A stretch of DNA of 42,889 nucleotides from CAYUFB01 sp964444125 (GCA_964444125.1 CAYUFB010000009.1:1-42889), one strand, 5' to 3'; shown: positions 1 to 9,019, counted from the stretch's first letter. The notes: generated by a model not told the origin, from the letters alone. Numbers and translations: made by a program.

Positions 1-55
1 TTATTCTTCTAAATACCCTCTTTCTAACTGTTCAACTTTTTATGGGACAGCAGTG
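1..55 (-). mobile_element. Probable insertion-sequence end (left contig edge)
   Basis: Bases 3-55 are the exact reverse complement of 42837-42889, 53 bp with no mismatch. Read on the minus strand the unit begins CACTGCTGTCCCATAAAAAG and runs off the contig edge. The TGTCCC..AAAAGTTGAACAG style resembles terminal repeats of IS3-like elements, and the purine-rich stretch that follows could precede a transposase start; both points are inference. No transposase codon is inside the window. The most likely meaning is that assembly stopped at a multicopy IS on each side. Confidence 0.6.
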
Positions 56-89
56 CTCTAACAGATAAAGATTAAAAAATTATGAACAA

Positions 90-653
90 ATGCTAAAACT
101 AATCTACATCACCCATCCTCAAGTCATCATAGACGCGAAAACACCGATCGATCAGTGGCAGCTATCTAAAGATGGGCTTGAAGCAGTTGAACGTTTATCA
201 CAACTACAATTTTGGGATGACGTAAATAAAATTTATTCGAGTAAAGAAACAAAAGCTTTTCAAGTAGCAGAAATAATCTCAAAGAAGTTCAATATAGCTT
301 ATGAAGCATATGAAAACTTTAATGAACTTGATCGACAATCAACTGGACTTTTGCCTATTAACAAATATATGGAGGCTGTGAAATTTACTTATGAAAATTT
401 TGATACAAGCTATAAAGGATGGGAGACTCTTGAATCCTCTTATAATAGAAATACCAAACAACTTACGGGAATAATAAATGGAAATAAGGGTAAAAACATT
501 GTGATTATTGGACATGGTAGTGCTGGAACCCTGATCAAATGCTTCATAAAAGGCATCAAACCATCATTTAGCGAGGATCCTCAAAAAACCGGATGTTATT
601 TCGTTGCCGATTATAAGAAAGGAAAGATTTTACAAGACTGGAGAGGATATTGA
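90..653 (+). CDS. Histidine phosphatase superfamily protein, atypical active site
   Basis: A 187-residue protein with the layout of the phosphoglycerate mutase/SixA branch of histidine phosphatases. The first strand carries THP (His9) where the family has RHG. It is followed by WQLSKDG, by SSKETKAFQVAEI (the conserved region after the first helix), an acidic candidate proton donor in NELD, and the second catalytic histidine in IIGHGSAGTL (His142). Both histidines are present but the Arg before the first is Thr and the Gly after it is Pro, so activity or substrate may differ from the classical enzymes. The substrate cannot be told. Its TGA stop (651-653) is the last three bases of the first repeat of a heptad array, so the array marks the end of the gene. 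No Shine-Dalgarno precedes the ATG. It sits next to rmlA but a functional link is not shown. Confidence 0.75.
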   Translation: MLKLIYITHPQVIIDAKTPIDQWQLSKDGLEAVERLSQLQFWDDVNKIYSSKETKAFQVAEIISKKFNIAYEAYENFNELDRQSTGLLPINKYMEAVKFTYENFDTSYKGWETLESSYNRNTKQLTGIINGNKGKNIVIIGHGSAGTLIKCFIKGIKPSFSEDPQKTGCYFVADYKKGKILQDWRGY

Positions 654-737
654 GCTCTGAGCATTGAGTATTGAGCATTGAGCTATGATTATTGAGTATC
701 GAACCTTGAGTACTGAGTATTGAGCTGTGAGTTACGA
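647..737 (+). repeat. Heptad array, GYNNTSA orientation (13 units)
   Basis: Thirteen consecutive 7-bp units stay in one phase, for example GCTCTGA, GCATTGA, GTATTGA, GCATTGA, GCTATGA, GTACTGA, GCTGTGA. The first unit contains the stop codon of the preceding gene. It is followed after 3 bp by an oppositely oriented array at 741-838, forming a head-on arrangement of about 190 bp. Confidence 0.85.
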
Positions 738-740
738 GTT

Positions 741-838
741 CTCAAGGCTCAAAGCTCATAACTCATCACTGAATGCTGGATACAGAAAACTGAATGCTGT
801 ATACTCAAAACTATAAACTCATAACTATTAACTCTATA
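741..838 (-). repeat. Heptad array, complementary orientation (14 units)
   Basis: Fourteen in-phase 7-bp units such as CTCAAGG, CTCAAAG, CTCATAA, CTGAATG, CTGGATA, CTGTATA, CTATTAA, CTCTATA. They are the complement-strand form of the preceding GYNNTSA units. The array ends 3 bp before the ATG of rmlA, so any promoter or 5' leader of rmlA lies inside the repeat. Confidence 0.85.
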
Positions 839-841
839 AAA

Positions 842-1708
842 ATGAAAGGAATCATTTTAGCCGGCGGATCAGGAACAAGACTCTATCCAATCACACTTGG
901 AATCAGCAAACAATTGATGCCGATTTATGACAAACCTATGATTTATTACCCACTTTCGACATTACTCATGGCTGGAATCAAAGAGATACTCATAATTTCC
1001 AATCCTGAATACATAGAAAATTACAAAAATTTATTAAGAGATGGCAGTCAATTAGGATGCAAATTTGAATACAAAATCCAAGAAGAACCAAAAGGACTAG
1101 CTGATGCATTTAGAGTTGGAGCTGATTTTATCGGATCTGATAAAGTTGCCCTCGTTCTTGGCGATAACATCTTCTTCTGGACAGGTATGGAAGAATTACT
1201 AAAAAGCAACACAAACCCAGACGGAGGAGTAGTTTTTGCGTATCAAGTATCAGATCCAGAAAGATACGGGATAGTTGAATTTGATGAAAATATGAATGCT
1301 GTTTCTATTGAAGAAAAACCAAAGAATCCAAAATCGAATTATGCAGTTCCTGGTCTATACATCTATGACAATGAAGTAGTAGAAATTGCAAAAAATCTAA
1401 AACCAAGCGAAAGAGGTGAATTAGAAATTACTGATGTAAATATTGAATATCTAAATAGAGGCAAACTCAAAGTCGGAGTACTAGGACGTGGTACAGCCTG
1501 GCTTGATACTGGTACATTTAGATCCATGAACCAGGCATCACAATTTGTGCAGGTTATCGAAGAAAGACAGGGTATGAAAATTGGCTGCGTCGAAGAAGAA
1601 GCTTATAGACAAGGGTTTATCGACAAAGCACAGCTAGAAAAACTAGCCCAACCACTTCTAAAAAGTGGTTATGGAGAGTATTTGCTTAGAATTTGCAAAG
1701 ACGACTAA
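842..1708 (+). CDS. rmlA: Glucose-1-phosphate thymidylyltransferase
   Basis: A 288-residue nucleotidyltransferase that joins dTTP and glucose-1-phosphate to dTDP-glucose plus pyrophosphate, the first step toward dTDP-rhamnose and related sugars. The nucleotide-binding signature GGSGTRLYPIT is at residues 8-18, followed by KQLMPIYDKPMIYYPLS, LGDNIF, the sugar-binding EEKP, and GTAWLDTGT near residue 220. Length matches the family (about 290). I chose 842 rather than the upstream in-frame ATG at 794, because the extra 16 codons lie in heptad repeats and MKGIILAGG is the usual start. There is no Shine-Dalgarno. No rmlB or rmlC is seen in the window, so the product must feed enzymes encoded elsewhere. 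The stop is 2 bp from the stop of the convergent gene downstream. Confidence 0.93.
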   Translation: MKGIILAGGSGTRLYPITLGISKQLMPIYDKPMIYYPLSTLLMAGIKEILIISNPEYIENYKNLLRDGSQLGCKFEYKIQEEPKGLADAFRVGADFIGSDKVALVLGDNIFFWTGMEELLKSNTNPDGGVVFAYQVSDPERYGIVEFDENMNAVSIEEKPKNPKSNYAVPGLYIYDNEVVEIAKNLKPSERGELEITDVNIEYLNRGKLKVGVLGRGTAWLDTGTFRSMNQASQFVQVIEERQGMKIGCVEEEAYRQGFIDKAQLEKLAQPLLKSGYGEYLLRICKDD

Positions 1709-1710
1709 AC

Positions 1711-3660
1711 TCAATCATTCCAATCAACATATGAGTTATTGATAACTCTTCCTTGTTTAGTTAGAAGCTGAGCCTTTAGTGGTTTTTCTGGGTCAATCAC
1801 ATACATCCCTCCTTCTCCCATATAGTAAATCAAGTTATTTTGGATCACGTACACGCCAACTTGGCTAGTATTAGTTATTTGCTTCTCTTCTCCTCCAGTT
1901 ATTGGCTTGAAATATATATTTGTCCTTCCATCACGATTTGATTTGAAATAGACTCCATTTGAATCTGGAGAGAAGGCAGGAGATTCTTCATATCTTGCGG
2001 TATTTGTAACTTGGATCAATTTGCCCAAAGCGAAGTCTCTGACGACAAGATCACTGCTCCCGCCGCCCTTTTGCACTAAAAATAATAATTTTTTGTTATC
2101 TGGACTGAAAACTCGCGGGTATGCATACTCTCCATCCGCCTCCTCAAAAATCGTACTTACATCTTTGGTATTTATGTTGTGCAAATAAGTTTTATCAGGA
2201 CCTTTTATCACCATATAATTTCCATTTGGAGAGATCATTGGATCCGATATGTAATAATCAAATTCAGCAAAAAGATTGCCACCTGTCCCATCAACATTTC
2301 CTATATAAACCTTTGTGTTATAAGTACCATAATAGTATTCTGATTTCACATAAGCTCTTTTGCCTGAGAGAAAACTATTAACTGAACCAACATACCCGTT
2401 ATTATCCTCATAGAGAGTTTTGGATATTTTGTTTAATTTGTTGCTTTTTATATCGTACGCATAAACAAGCGGAATGAGATTTCCATTTTCATTCTTTTTT
2501 TGGTCATGCTCAAACAAAAAGTATATAAGCCCATTTTTTTCATCGTGAGTCAAATAATTTGCATACTGTTTAAATTCAGTCAATTTTTCTTCCTCGCTTC
2601 CATCAAGGTTTGCTCTATATATCCCAATATTTCCATCTCTATCAGACTGATAAACAACCTTACCTTCTCTTACAAATTCCAATCCTTCTAAATCATTAAT
2701 TCCCTGGGCTATAGCTTCAACTTGGAGCTCTTTTGTTAGATAATCTGGGACTTCAAGTATATACGATACACTTGAACCTACTTCAATGTCTTCAATCGCC
2801 AAATACCCTTCGTATACAAAATAATTCACAACTTCTCCTAGACTATCCTTGATCTCTATACTTTCAAGTGATTCTAAACTCAACCAGTCTATTGGGCGGA
2901 AAATGGCATCACCCGCAGGAATCAGTTGAATATCTCCAAGTTCAACAATGTCACCTTTTGCACCTTTTAGATCAATTACATGATCCACGAAATCGACAGA
3001 GTGAATCCTAGGCTTTGTATCTTCTACAAGAATATTTTGGATCTCAAAAGTACCATCTGGATTAATATCTATTTCATATTGCTCCAATCCTGATATCACA
3101 AAGAACTTCGAATTGAATGCATTTTTGTTCTCACCAGAGACAAACCTTCCTTTGAAGGCAAAATATCCCTGGCACAACAAAGTGAAGTCTTTTTTGTTTT
3201 CACCTCTCTTTAATTGAATAATGTATTTGCGTGTATTAAATCCATCTGATGAGACAGAAACCTCGTTTTCACCATACTTCAAACCCTTGAGCACAAAATT
3301 GCCATCTACATCACTATTTACACATTTATCTTTCACACATACTTTGGCCTTTTCTATAGCTTCATTTTCAGCATTGACAACACTTCCTTTGATACTTGAT
3401 GGCATAATATATGCATCAATTTTGAGGAAATACACCAATAAACCAATCAAGATACAACCAAATACAGCAACAATTAATCCAAAAATCAATAATTTATACC
3501 TTCTCCTTAACGAAACGAACCAGTTTTTTGCTTTCTCAAAAATATTCCCAGATTTCACTTCTTTTGCAGCAGTTTCATCATTTTGAGCCTGTTTAATTTC
3601 TGCATTTACTTTTTCTTTATTTTGGGAAAGATTGTCTGAAGCTTTTTTGGACTTAGGCAT
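1711..3660 (-). CDS. Membrane-anchored protein: carboxypeptidase-regulatory-like domain plus TolB-like beta-propeller
   Basis: A 649-residue protein. A charged, Lys-rich N-terminus (about 1-52) precedes one membrane span near residues 58-82 (LLIFGLIVAVFGCILIG). After it come a CarboxypepD_reg-like beta-sandwich (SSIKGSVVNAENEAIEKAKV, about 88-160) and then repeated PD40/TolB-type blades from about residue 330. Blade motifs include YQSDRDGNIGIYRANLDG, FSPDNKKLLFL, and FSPDSNGVYFKSNRDGRTN. Most of the protein should lie outside the membrane. Such propellers usually bind proteins or glycans; no catalytic motif is visible, so the role is unknown. It is transcribed away from the 3771 gene and convergent to rmlA. 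Placement at the edge of the polysaccharide locus suggests a surface role, which is inference. Confidence 0.75.
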   Translation of the reverse strand: MPKSKKASDNLSQNKEKVNAEIKQAQNDETAAKEVKSGNIFEKAKNWFVSLRRRYKLLIFGLIVAVFGCILIGLLVYFLKIDAYIMPSSIKGSVVNAENEAIEKAKVCVKDKCVNSDVDGNFVLKGLKYGENEVSVSSDGFNTRKYIIQLKRGENKKDFTLLCQGYFAFKGRFVSGENKNAFNSKFFVISGLEQYEIDINPDGTFEIQNILVEDTKPRIHSVDFVDHVIDLKGAKGDIVELGDIQLIPAGDAIFRPIDWLSLESLESIEIKDSLGEVVNYFVYEGYLAIEDIEVGSSVSYILEVPDYLTKELQVEAIAQGINDLEGLEFVREGKVVYQSDRDGNIGIYRANLDGSEEEKLTEFKQYANYLTHDEKNGLIYFLFEHDQKKNENGNLIPLVYAYDIKSNKLNKISKTLYEDNNGYVGSVNSFLSGKRAYVKSEYYYGTYNTKVYIGNVDGTGGNLFAEFDYYISDPMISPNGNYMVIKGPDKTYLHNINTKDVSTIFEEADGEYAYPRVFSPDNKKLLFLVQKGGGSSDLVVRDFALGKLIQVTNTARYEESPAFSPDSNGVYFKSNRDGRTNIYFKPITGGEEKQITNTSQVGVYVIQNNLIYYMGEGGMYVIDPEKPLKAQLLTKQGRVINNSYVDWND

Positions 3661-3740
3661 GGAAAAATATATAATAATCTAATTAATCTTACTCATTTTT
3701 GTTCAAGAATGGAAGTACAAAACCCCCTATCAATTGATGA

Positions 3741-3746
3741 TATAAT
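3741..3746 (+). promoter_or_regulatory. Probable -10 box TATAAT
   Basis: TATAAT with 24 bp before the ATG at 3771. The spacing matches that of several other genes here (23-26 bp), which suggests a short leader of about 15-18 nt. No convincing -35 hexamer is seen. Confidence 0.55.
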
Positions 3747-3770
3747 TTTAATAATCAAAGTCATACAAAA

Positions 3771-4463
3771 ATGAAAATTTTCAAACACAAATTCAACAAA
3801 AAAGAATTGTTACTCAAATTACTATTACTAATAATAGCTCTAGTCATTGTGAGTTTGATGTATCTAATTTATTCTAAATATTCAAAATCAACAGAAGATA
3901 ATACTACTCAAGAAGAGGCAGAAGAAGAGATAAATTACATCCCGGAGCTGAGCCAGGAATATTTGGATAATTCATTAGACAATTTGAGCCTCAAATATCC
4001 AGACACGTGGCAAGTAGAAGCAATAATAAATGAAGACAGCCAGATAGAAAGCAAGTTTCTACAATTATCAAAAGATGACAAAGTAATTAACCTGGAATTT
4101 GCAGAAACCGAGATCACCGGAGTCTTTTGTAGCAATACTGTCAAGGTTAAGCAATTGCCAAACAATTGGTACCGACTCAAAGGCAAAGACGAGATTAGAT
4201 ATAGCAACAGAGTTTCATTTGACATCAAAGTCACAGGTTCTATGGCACAGAAAAACCAATTTAATACCAAAGACGACGAATGGAGCTTAGTTGCGGGAGA
4301 GACCTACAAAGTCTGCTACAAAGATCAAGGAATATTACTAGCTGATGGCAAGACTGTTTTTCAAACACCTATTATTTCAAGTGACCTTGATATAGAAACA
4401 ATCATTGAATTGGACTATATCATCTCGTCTATTGCTTTTGTAGAAACTGTTCAAGATAATTAA
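3771..4463 (+). CDS. Single-span membrane-anchored protein of unknown function
   Basis: A 230-residue protein. A basic start (MKIFKHKFNKKELLL) is followed by one hydrophobic span at about residues 14-34, an acidic linker (TQEEAEEEIN), and an outside domain that begins LDNLSLKYPDTWQVE. The same design (anchor, acidic linker, strand ending YPxxW, a mixed alpha/beta domain with a Cys) occurs in the 205-residue protein at 14234-14851, so the two may be distant relatives. The YP..W start recalls PsbP-like and other small extracytoplasmic domains, but I cannot assign a family. Two cysteines (in FCSNT and KVCYK) could form a disulfide. It has its own TATAAT box. Confidence 0.65.
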   Translation: MKIFKHKFNKKELLLKLLLLIIALVIVSLMYLIYSKYSKSTEDNTTQEEAEEEINYIPELSQEYLDNSLDNLSLKYPDTWQVEAIINEDSQIESKFLQLSKDDKVINLEFAETEITGVFCSNTVKVKQLPNNWYRLKGKDEIRYSNRVSFDIKVTGSMAQKNQFNTKDDEWSLVAGETYKVCYKDQGILLADGKTVFQTPIISSDLDIETIIELDYIISSIAFVETVQDN

Positions 4464-4509
4464 TCTGCTTTCTTCAATCTCATATTCAATAAAAATTTCT
4501 AAAAAATAG

Positions 4510-4515
4510 TATAAT
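4510..4515 (+). promoter_or_regulatory. Probable -10 box TATAAT for the flippase gene
   Basis: TATAAT lies 25 bp before the ATG at 4541. A weak -35 candidate TTCAAT is 19 bp upstream (4485-4490). It probably drives the run 4541-10398, in which successive genes overlap. Confidence 0.55.
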
Positions 4516-4540
4516 TGGGCTTGAAAACTAAAAACTAGAC

Positions 4541-5842
4541 ATGAAATTAAAAAAATTTTTTAAAGGAAATTTTGCAAAAGCTACATTGATAATCCTTGTA
4601 GGACAAATGTTTGCCAATGCACTAAATTACTTTTATAACCTCGGGCAAGGCAAAATTCTTTCTTTAGAGAAATTTGATAGCGCTGCTTATAGCGAGTTTT
4701 GGGCTTTGAACTCATTTAGCTATTATTTTCTTGTTCCAGTTACTGCTCTTACTCTTGTATCAACACAAGTAGTATCTACCTGGTATGCAAGAAACGAAAA
4801 TGAAAAGATTGCATATTTTATAAGGAAATCGAGTATCTATCTGATCTATTTCTCAATAATAACTTCAATTCTAATAATCCCATTTAGTTACGTGCTAAAG
4901 AATTTTTTGCATATAAATTCACTTGGACCAACAGTTATTTTAAATTTAAGCATCACATTATCATTTATCTATCCTATTACTCTTGGTGCTTTTGCAGGTC
5001 TGCAAAAATTTGCCAGGCAGTCGATATCATATGCTTCAGCGACATTGGTCAAACTCCTTGTAGGCTTGAGTTTGGCTTTTTTCTTCGGGGTAACAGGTGC
5101 GATTGTCGGTAATCTTGTTTTAAGCATAAGTTTGACTGTTATATCATTTGGACTAATTTATAATTACCTAAGCAAGAATTATGATTCTACACAAAAATAC
5201 GAGATAAATTTTCCTTGGAGATTATTTGTAAGTTCAATAATATCCACATTTGCCATAAGCGCTTTTCTTTCAAATGATGTCATATTAGCTAAACATTATC
5301 TAAGCCATACTTATCTAAATGGTTCAGAAATTGATCAGGCAAGTATCTATTCAATCATCTCGCTTTTTGGAAGAATAATTTATTTTTTTGGAATAACATT
5401 TGCAAGCATTGTCCTTCCGTTTGCTTCCTACGCTAAAGCCAAAGGAGGGAATTCATTGTCGGTACTGTACAAAACTTTATTAATTTCCGTTTTTAGCTTG
5501 CTTCCGATACTTTTCATTTACTTCTTGATACCAGAAACTTTGATCAAACTTACATTTAGTGATAAATATATAGATGCAGCTAGATATCTTGGAGTGTATG
5601 CAATTAGTGTGAGTATCTATGCAATCTCCTCAATACTAATTAATTACTTTATCGCACTAGAACAGAAAAAATTTGCAATTATCCCGGCTTTTTATGCAAT
5701 ACTACAGGTTGTACTTCTGCTAATTTTTCATGCAAATATTTATCAATTTATCTACATCCAATTTTTCATAAATATTGCCTGTCTATGTTCATTGACTCTG
5801 TATTTGATTATAATTAGACCAAAAGGTGAACAAAAACAATAA
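4541..5842 (+). CDS. Polysaccharide flippase of the MOP superfamily (Wzx-like)
   Basis: A 433-residue multi-span membrane protein with roughly 12 hydrophobic segments and the overall look of lipid-linked oligosaccharide flippases (Wzx/RfbX; MurJ is a relative). It should move undecaprenyl-linked sugars across the cytoplasmic membrane. Segments are strongly hydrophobic with short polar loops, for example LIILVGQMFANALNYFYNL near the N-terminus and VILAKHYLSHTYLNG before the second half. Length is typical. It starts an operon with a GT2 enzyme that overlaps its end by 17 bp. MATE-type drug exporters are a less likely alternative given the glycosyltransferase neighbours. Confidence 0.78.
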   Translation: MKLKKFFKGNFAKATLIILVGQMFANALNYFYNLGQGKILSLEKFDSAAYSEFWALNSFSYYFLVPVTALTLVSTQVVSTWYARNENEKIAYFIRKSSIYLIYFSIITSILIIPFSYVLKNFLHINSLGPTVILNLSITLSFIYPITLGAFAGLQKFARQSISYASATLVKLLVGLSLAFFFGVTGAIVGNLVLSISLTVISFGLIYNYLSKNYDSTQKYEINFPWRLFVSSIISTFAISAFLSNDVILAKHYLSHTYLNGSEIDQASIYSIISLFGRIIYFFGITFASIVLPFASYAKAKGGNSLSVLYKTLLISVFSLLPILFIYFLIPETLIKLTFSDKYIDAARYLGVYAISVSIYAISSILINYFIALEQKKFAIIPAFYAILQVVLLLIFHANIYQFIYIQFFINIACLCSLTLYLIIIRPKGEQKQ

Positions 5843-6539
5843 ACACAAAATCTATATAATTATTCCAGCTTTCAATGAAGGCAAAGTCATATCTTCTGTA
5901 CTAAATTCTCTAAAGAAAAATAATTTTAGAGACGTTATAATCATAGACGATGGGAGCACAGATGATACATACGAGATAGCGAAAAGGTCAGGCTTTGTGG
6001 TTTTAAGACATCTAATCAATCGTGGCAAGGGTGCTGCTACTCAAACAGGGCTTGATGCTGCAAGATTATTGGGGGCCGATGTTGCTGTGACAATGGATGC
6101 GGATGAGCAACATAGTGCAGACGATCTAAATGCTATGATAACTCCAATTACCCAAAACAAAGCTGATGTGACATTAGGATCGAGGTTTATTATTCGCAAT
6201 CCCATCCCTAAGTCGAAAATCTTGGTCAACAAAATAGCCAATCTTGTAACCTTCGCATTTTATGGAATATATGTCACAGATAGCCAATCTGGATTTAGAG
6301 GATATTCAAAAAAGGCTATAAATTTGATCCAGACCGATATGGATAGATACGAATTTGAATCTCAGGTATTGCATCAAATCAAACATTATCACTTAAAATA
6401 TGTAGAAGTACCGATCTCAGTTCAATACAACAAATATTCCAAAGAGAAATACAAAGATATCAAAGATTTCCAGCCGCAAAATTTCAAAAACGGCATCAAA
6501 ATGTTAATTAAAATGGTTATAAGAAGTATACTTTCATGA
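5826..6539 (+). CDS. GT2 glycosyltransferase, dolichol/polyprenyl-phosphate mannosyltransferase type
   Basis: A 237-residue cytoplasmic GT-A enzyme likely to transfer a hexose from a nucleotide sugar to polyprenyl phosphate. Motifs: IYIIIPAFNEGK (residues about 8-19), the nucleotide-binding IIDDGSTDDT, INRGKGAATQTGLD, the metal-binding MDADEQH, GSRF, and the acceptor-side DSQSGFRGYS. It starts with GTG at 5826, inside the end of the flippase gene. The next gene encodes a DUF2304 membrane protein, the usual companion of this enzyme type; it may help to anchor the transferase or act on the lipid-linked sugar. Confidence 0.85.
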   Translation: MNKNNKHKIYIIIPAFNEGKVISSVLNSLKKNNFRDVIIIDDGSTDDTYEIAKRSGFVVLRHLINRGKGAATQTGLDAARLLGADVAVTMDADEQHSADDLNAMITPITQNKADVTLGSRFIIRNPIPKSKILVNKIANLVTFAFYGIYVTDSQSGFRGYSKKAINLIQTDMDRYEFESQVLHQIKHYHLKYVEVPISVQYNKYSKEKYKDIKDFQPQNFKNGIKMLIKMVIRSILS

Positions 6540-6892
6540 CAAATAATTTTGAAAACTATCAATTAATTCTCTTTGCTGTTGTCGCAATACTTATTGCCAG
6601 AACGATATTTCTGTTTGTTCTGAAGAAGAAATCGCTAAGAGAAGTAATTGTTGCAATTATTATCTGGGGCACTTTTGGAGCTTTAGGCTTATTTCCAAAT
6701 ATTTTTGAATTGATAGCAAAGGTTACAGGATTTGAAGTTGGGGTAAATGCAGTATTTGTTTTTTCTATCATTGCGCTATTTATCCTTGCAGCCAGACAAA
6801 GTCTGATAAATGACAAATTAGAAAATTCAATCACTAGGCTTGTCCGAGCCCAAGCTTTAAAAGAACTAGAAAAAAATGACAAAAAATCCTAA
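6536..6892 (+). CDS. DUF2304 family small membrane protein
   Basis: A 118-residue protein with three hydrophobic segments (about residues 8-26, 36-55 and 68-87) and a charged C-terminal helix (SLINDKLENSITRLVRAQALKELEK). This matches the DUF2304 family, which is commonly encoded directly after polyprenyl-phosphate mannosyltransferase-like GT2 genes. The start overlaps the GT2 stop (ATGA, 6536-6539), so translation is probably coupled. Exact function is unknown; an accessory role in lipid-linked sugar synthesis is inferred from the pairing. Confidence 0.8.
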   Translation: MTNNFENYQLILFAVVAILIARTIFLFVLKKKSLREVIVAIIIWGTFGALGLFPNIFELIAKVTGFEVGVNAVFVFSIIALFILAARQSLINDKLENSITRLVRAQALKELEKNDKKS

Positions 6893-8006
6893 AAAACCAA
6901 TCTATATAATTATTGGGACAAGGGCTCAAGTAATCAAGATGGCTCCTTTGATGCTTCTTCTTGAAAAAAATAAGGTTAATTATCATTTGATAAATACAAA
7001 CCAACATACGGAGAAAATGGATGATTTGTTAACAGAATTTGGACTAAAGATGAAGTTTGAAAATATTTTTACAGATTCCAAGGAAGCCAAAACTATGGGC
7101 TTATTTGGTCTTTGGGGAATTAAGATGGGTCTTATACTTCTCAATCCATTTTCGCGCAAAAAAATCTTAAAAGAGGGTCGTGGTATTGTCCTGACACATG
7201 GCGATACTGCAACAACTGCTTGGGCTGCAATTTATGGCAGACTATCACTTTCAAAAGTGATGCATATTGAAGCAGGACTTAGATCTCATAACATTTTCCA
7301 TCCTTTTCCTGAGGAACTAATGAGGATAATCACTGGATGGTTTTCAAATTATCATATGTGTCCAAATAGTCAGGCCAAAAAGAATATACGATTCGTACTT
7401 GGCAAGAAGTATGACACTAAGGCCAATACTATGCTTGATGGCGTCAATCTTGCACTTAAGAAAATCTCAAAGACTCCATCAATACAAAGAAATTTGATCA
7501 AAAAATATAAACTTCCAAAAAGATTTGGGATTGTAAGTATTCATAGATATGAAAATATTTTCAAACCAAAACCTTTCCATTTTTTGGTCAATGAAGTGAA
7601 AAAAGCATCCAAAAAAATTGATCTGGTATTTATCCTACATCCATCAACCAAGATTCAATTAGATAAGGAAGGTTTGTATGATATCCTAAAAAACAACAAG
7701 AAGATTCATTTCATAGAAAGGCTTGACTTTATTGACTTTTTGGCTCTAACTGAACTTAGCGAATTTTTGATGATTGATAGTGGTGGAACTCAAGAGGAGA
7801 TGTCTTATACTGGCAAACCAACTGTGGTACTTAGAAAAGTAACTGAAAGACCGGAAGGGCTAGGCTCAAATATCGTTTTATCAAAGATGGATACTCAAAT
7901 AATCGCCGACTTTTTAAATGATTACAAAAAGTACTCAGCCCAAAAATTACGATTATCTTCCCCACCTAGTAAGATTATTTATGAAGAATTAATAAAATTA
8001 ATATGA
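6876..8006 (+). CDS. UDP-N-acetylglucosamine 2-epimerase (WecB-like)
   Basis: A 376-residue GT-B-fold epimerase expected to interconvert UDP-GlcNAc and UDP-ManNAc. Motifs: IIGTRAQVIKMAP at the N-terminus, LTHGDTATTAW, MHIEAGLRSHN, FPEELMR, SIHRYEN, and DSGGTQEEM near the C-terminus. Most are as in WecB, but the usual HREEN is HRYEN and PEEINR is PEELMR, so the enzyme is a divergent member and could use a modified substrate. It overlaps the DUF2304 gene by 17 bp. A second epimerase (25993-27114) is closer to the FnlC/WbjD type, so the two probably serve different sugars. Confidence 0.82.
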   Translation: MTKNPKKPIYIIIGTRAQVIKMAPLMLLLEKNKVNYHLINTNQHTEKMDDLLTEFGLKMKFENIFTDSKEAKTMGLFGLWGIKMGLILLNPFSRKKILKEGRGIVLTHGDTATTAWAAIYGRLSLSKVMHIEAGLRSHNIFHPFPEELMRIITGWFSNYHMCPNSQAKKNIRFVLGKKYDTKANTMLDGVNLALKKISKTPSIQRNLIKKYKLPKRFGIVSIHRYENIFKPKPFHFLVNEVKKASKKIDLVFILHPSTKIQLDKEGLYDILKNNKKIHFIERLDFIDFLALTELSEFLMIDSGGTQEEMSYTGKPTVVLRKVTERPEGLGSNIVLSKMDTQIIADFLNDYKKYSAQKLRLSSPPSKIIYEELIKLI

Positions 8007-9019
8007 AAATATCAATAATAACCCCTGTTTATAATGAAGCAAATTATCTTGATAGATATTTAGAGAGTGTCAAAACCATAAATTATCCAAAAACTGACTT
8101 TGAGATAGTAATTGTAAATGATGCAAGCACAGATAATAGTGCTTCGAAGATTAAAGAATTTATCAAAAATAATCCAGAAATTGATATCAGGTTCTACAAT
8201 AATGAGGAGAATTTAGGAGTTCTATATACAAGAAATAAAGCAGCAACGCTTGCGAAATATGACTACATCCTAAATATAGACGGACATTCAGTTATTGATC
8301 CTATGATAGTTGGAAATTTTGTTATTTTGCATGCTGAGAAAAAAGAAGATGTGATAATGGGTGCTTGTCCATTTCAAGAAAACAACATAAATGCAATTTT
8401 CTCGCATATGGTACTACGAAGATTATATGGGAAAAATATGACCGATAGAAATTTCAAGGATTACTATCTTGATGAGAGCAATTTTGAAAAATCCTTGAAA
8501 GGTACCTCTCCTCTATTTATCAAGAAATCTCTATATCTTGAGGCAACTCCAAAAGAATCGAGTAAAACAGCAAATGATGATATCCGATTATTGAAAAAAG
8601 TAATTGAAATCAAGGGTAAATTCCTGCGCACAAGTCAAGCTTCTATTACTTACCTTGCTCGTGATTCTGTTATTGACGAGCTTCACCATATCCACAAAAG
8701 AGGGCCCAGATTTGTTGATTACTACCTGCGACCAGGGACTAAATTCTTTAGATATATACAAATTCTTGTTTTGCTAAGCTTTCTTGCCCCTCTATTTCTA
8801 ATTGGACTCATATTGCTATTAGGTCTAAAGACAATTTTGCTCATTGCGCTTCTTGGCATAATAGCTAGTTTCGTTGGATCGATAATTCTATTTGCAAGGA
8901 ATATAAAAGAAGTTTTTGTCAGTTTATTATTTCCGATATTTCTTATTGTCTTCATACTTGGAGTATATAAAGGATTATTTATGAAGTTTTTCAAATGGAT
9001 AAAGCCAAAGAAATCCTAG
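8003..9019 (+). CDS. GT2 glycosyltransferase with C-terminal membrane spans
   Basis: A 338-residue protein. The GT-A domain fills about residues 1-230: ISIITPVYNEANYLDRYL, VNDASTDNSASK, ENLGVLYTRNKA, and NIDGHSVIDP, with D-G-H in the metal-binding position. Three hydrophobic segments follow at about 252-275, 277-298 and 303-325, and a basic tail ends the protein. This is the build of membrane-bound transferases that extend lipid-linked glycans. Start overlaps the epimerase stop by 4 bp; the next gene overlaps by 25 bp. Donor and acceptor cannot be told. Confidence 0.83.
   Translation: MKISIITPVYNEANYLDRYLESVKTINYPKTDFEIVIVNDASTDNSASKIKEFIKNNPEIDIRFYNNEENLGVLYTRNKAATLAKYDYILNIDGHSVIDPMIVGNFVILHAEKKEDVIMGACPFQENNINAIFSHMVLRRLYGKNMTDRNFKDYYLDESNFEKSLKGTSPLFIKKSLYLEATPKESSKTANDDIRLLKKVIEIKGKFLRTSQASITYLARDSVIDELHHIHKRGPRFVDYYLRPGTKFFRYIQILVLLSFLAPLFLIGLILLLGLKTILLIALLGIIASFVGSIILFARNIKEVFVSLLFPIFLIVFILGVYKGLFMKFFKWIKPKKS

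Noticed and set aside
794..841. Upstream start for rmlA
   Set aside because: The 16 extra codons are read from heptad repeats, and the family begins with MKGIILAGG at 842.
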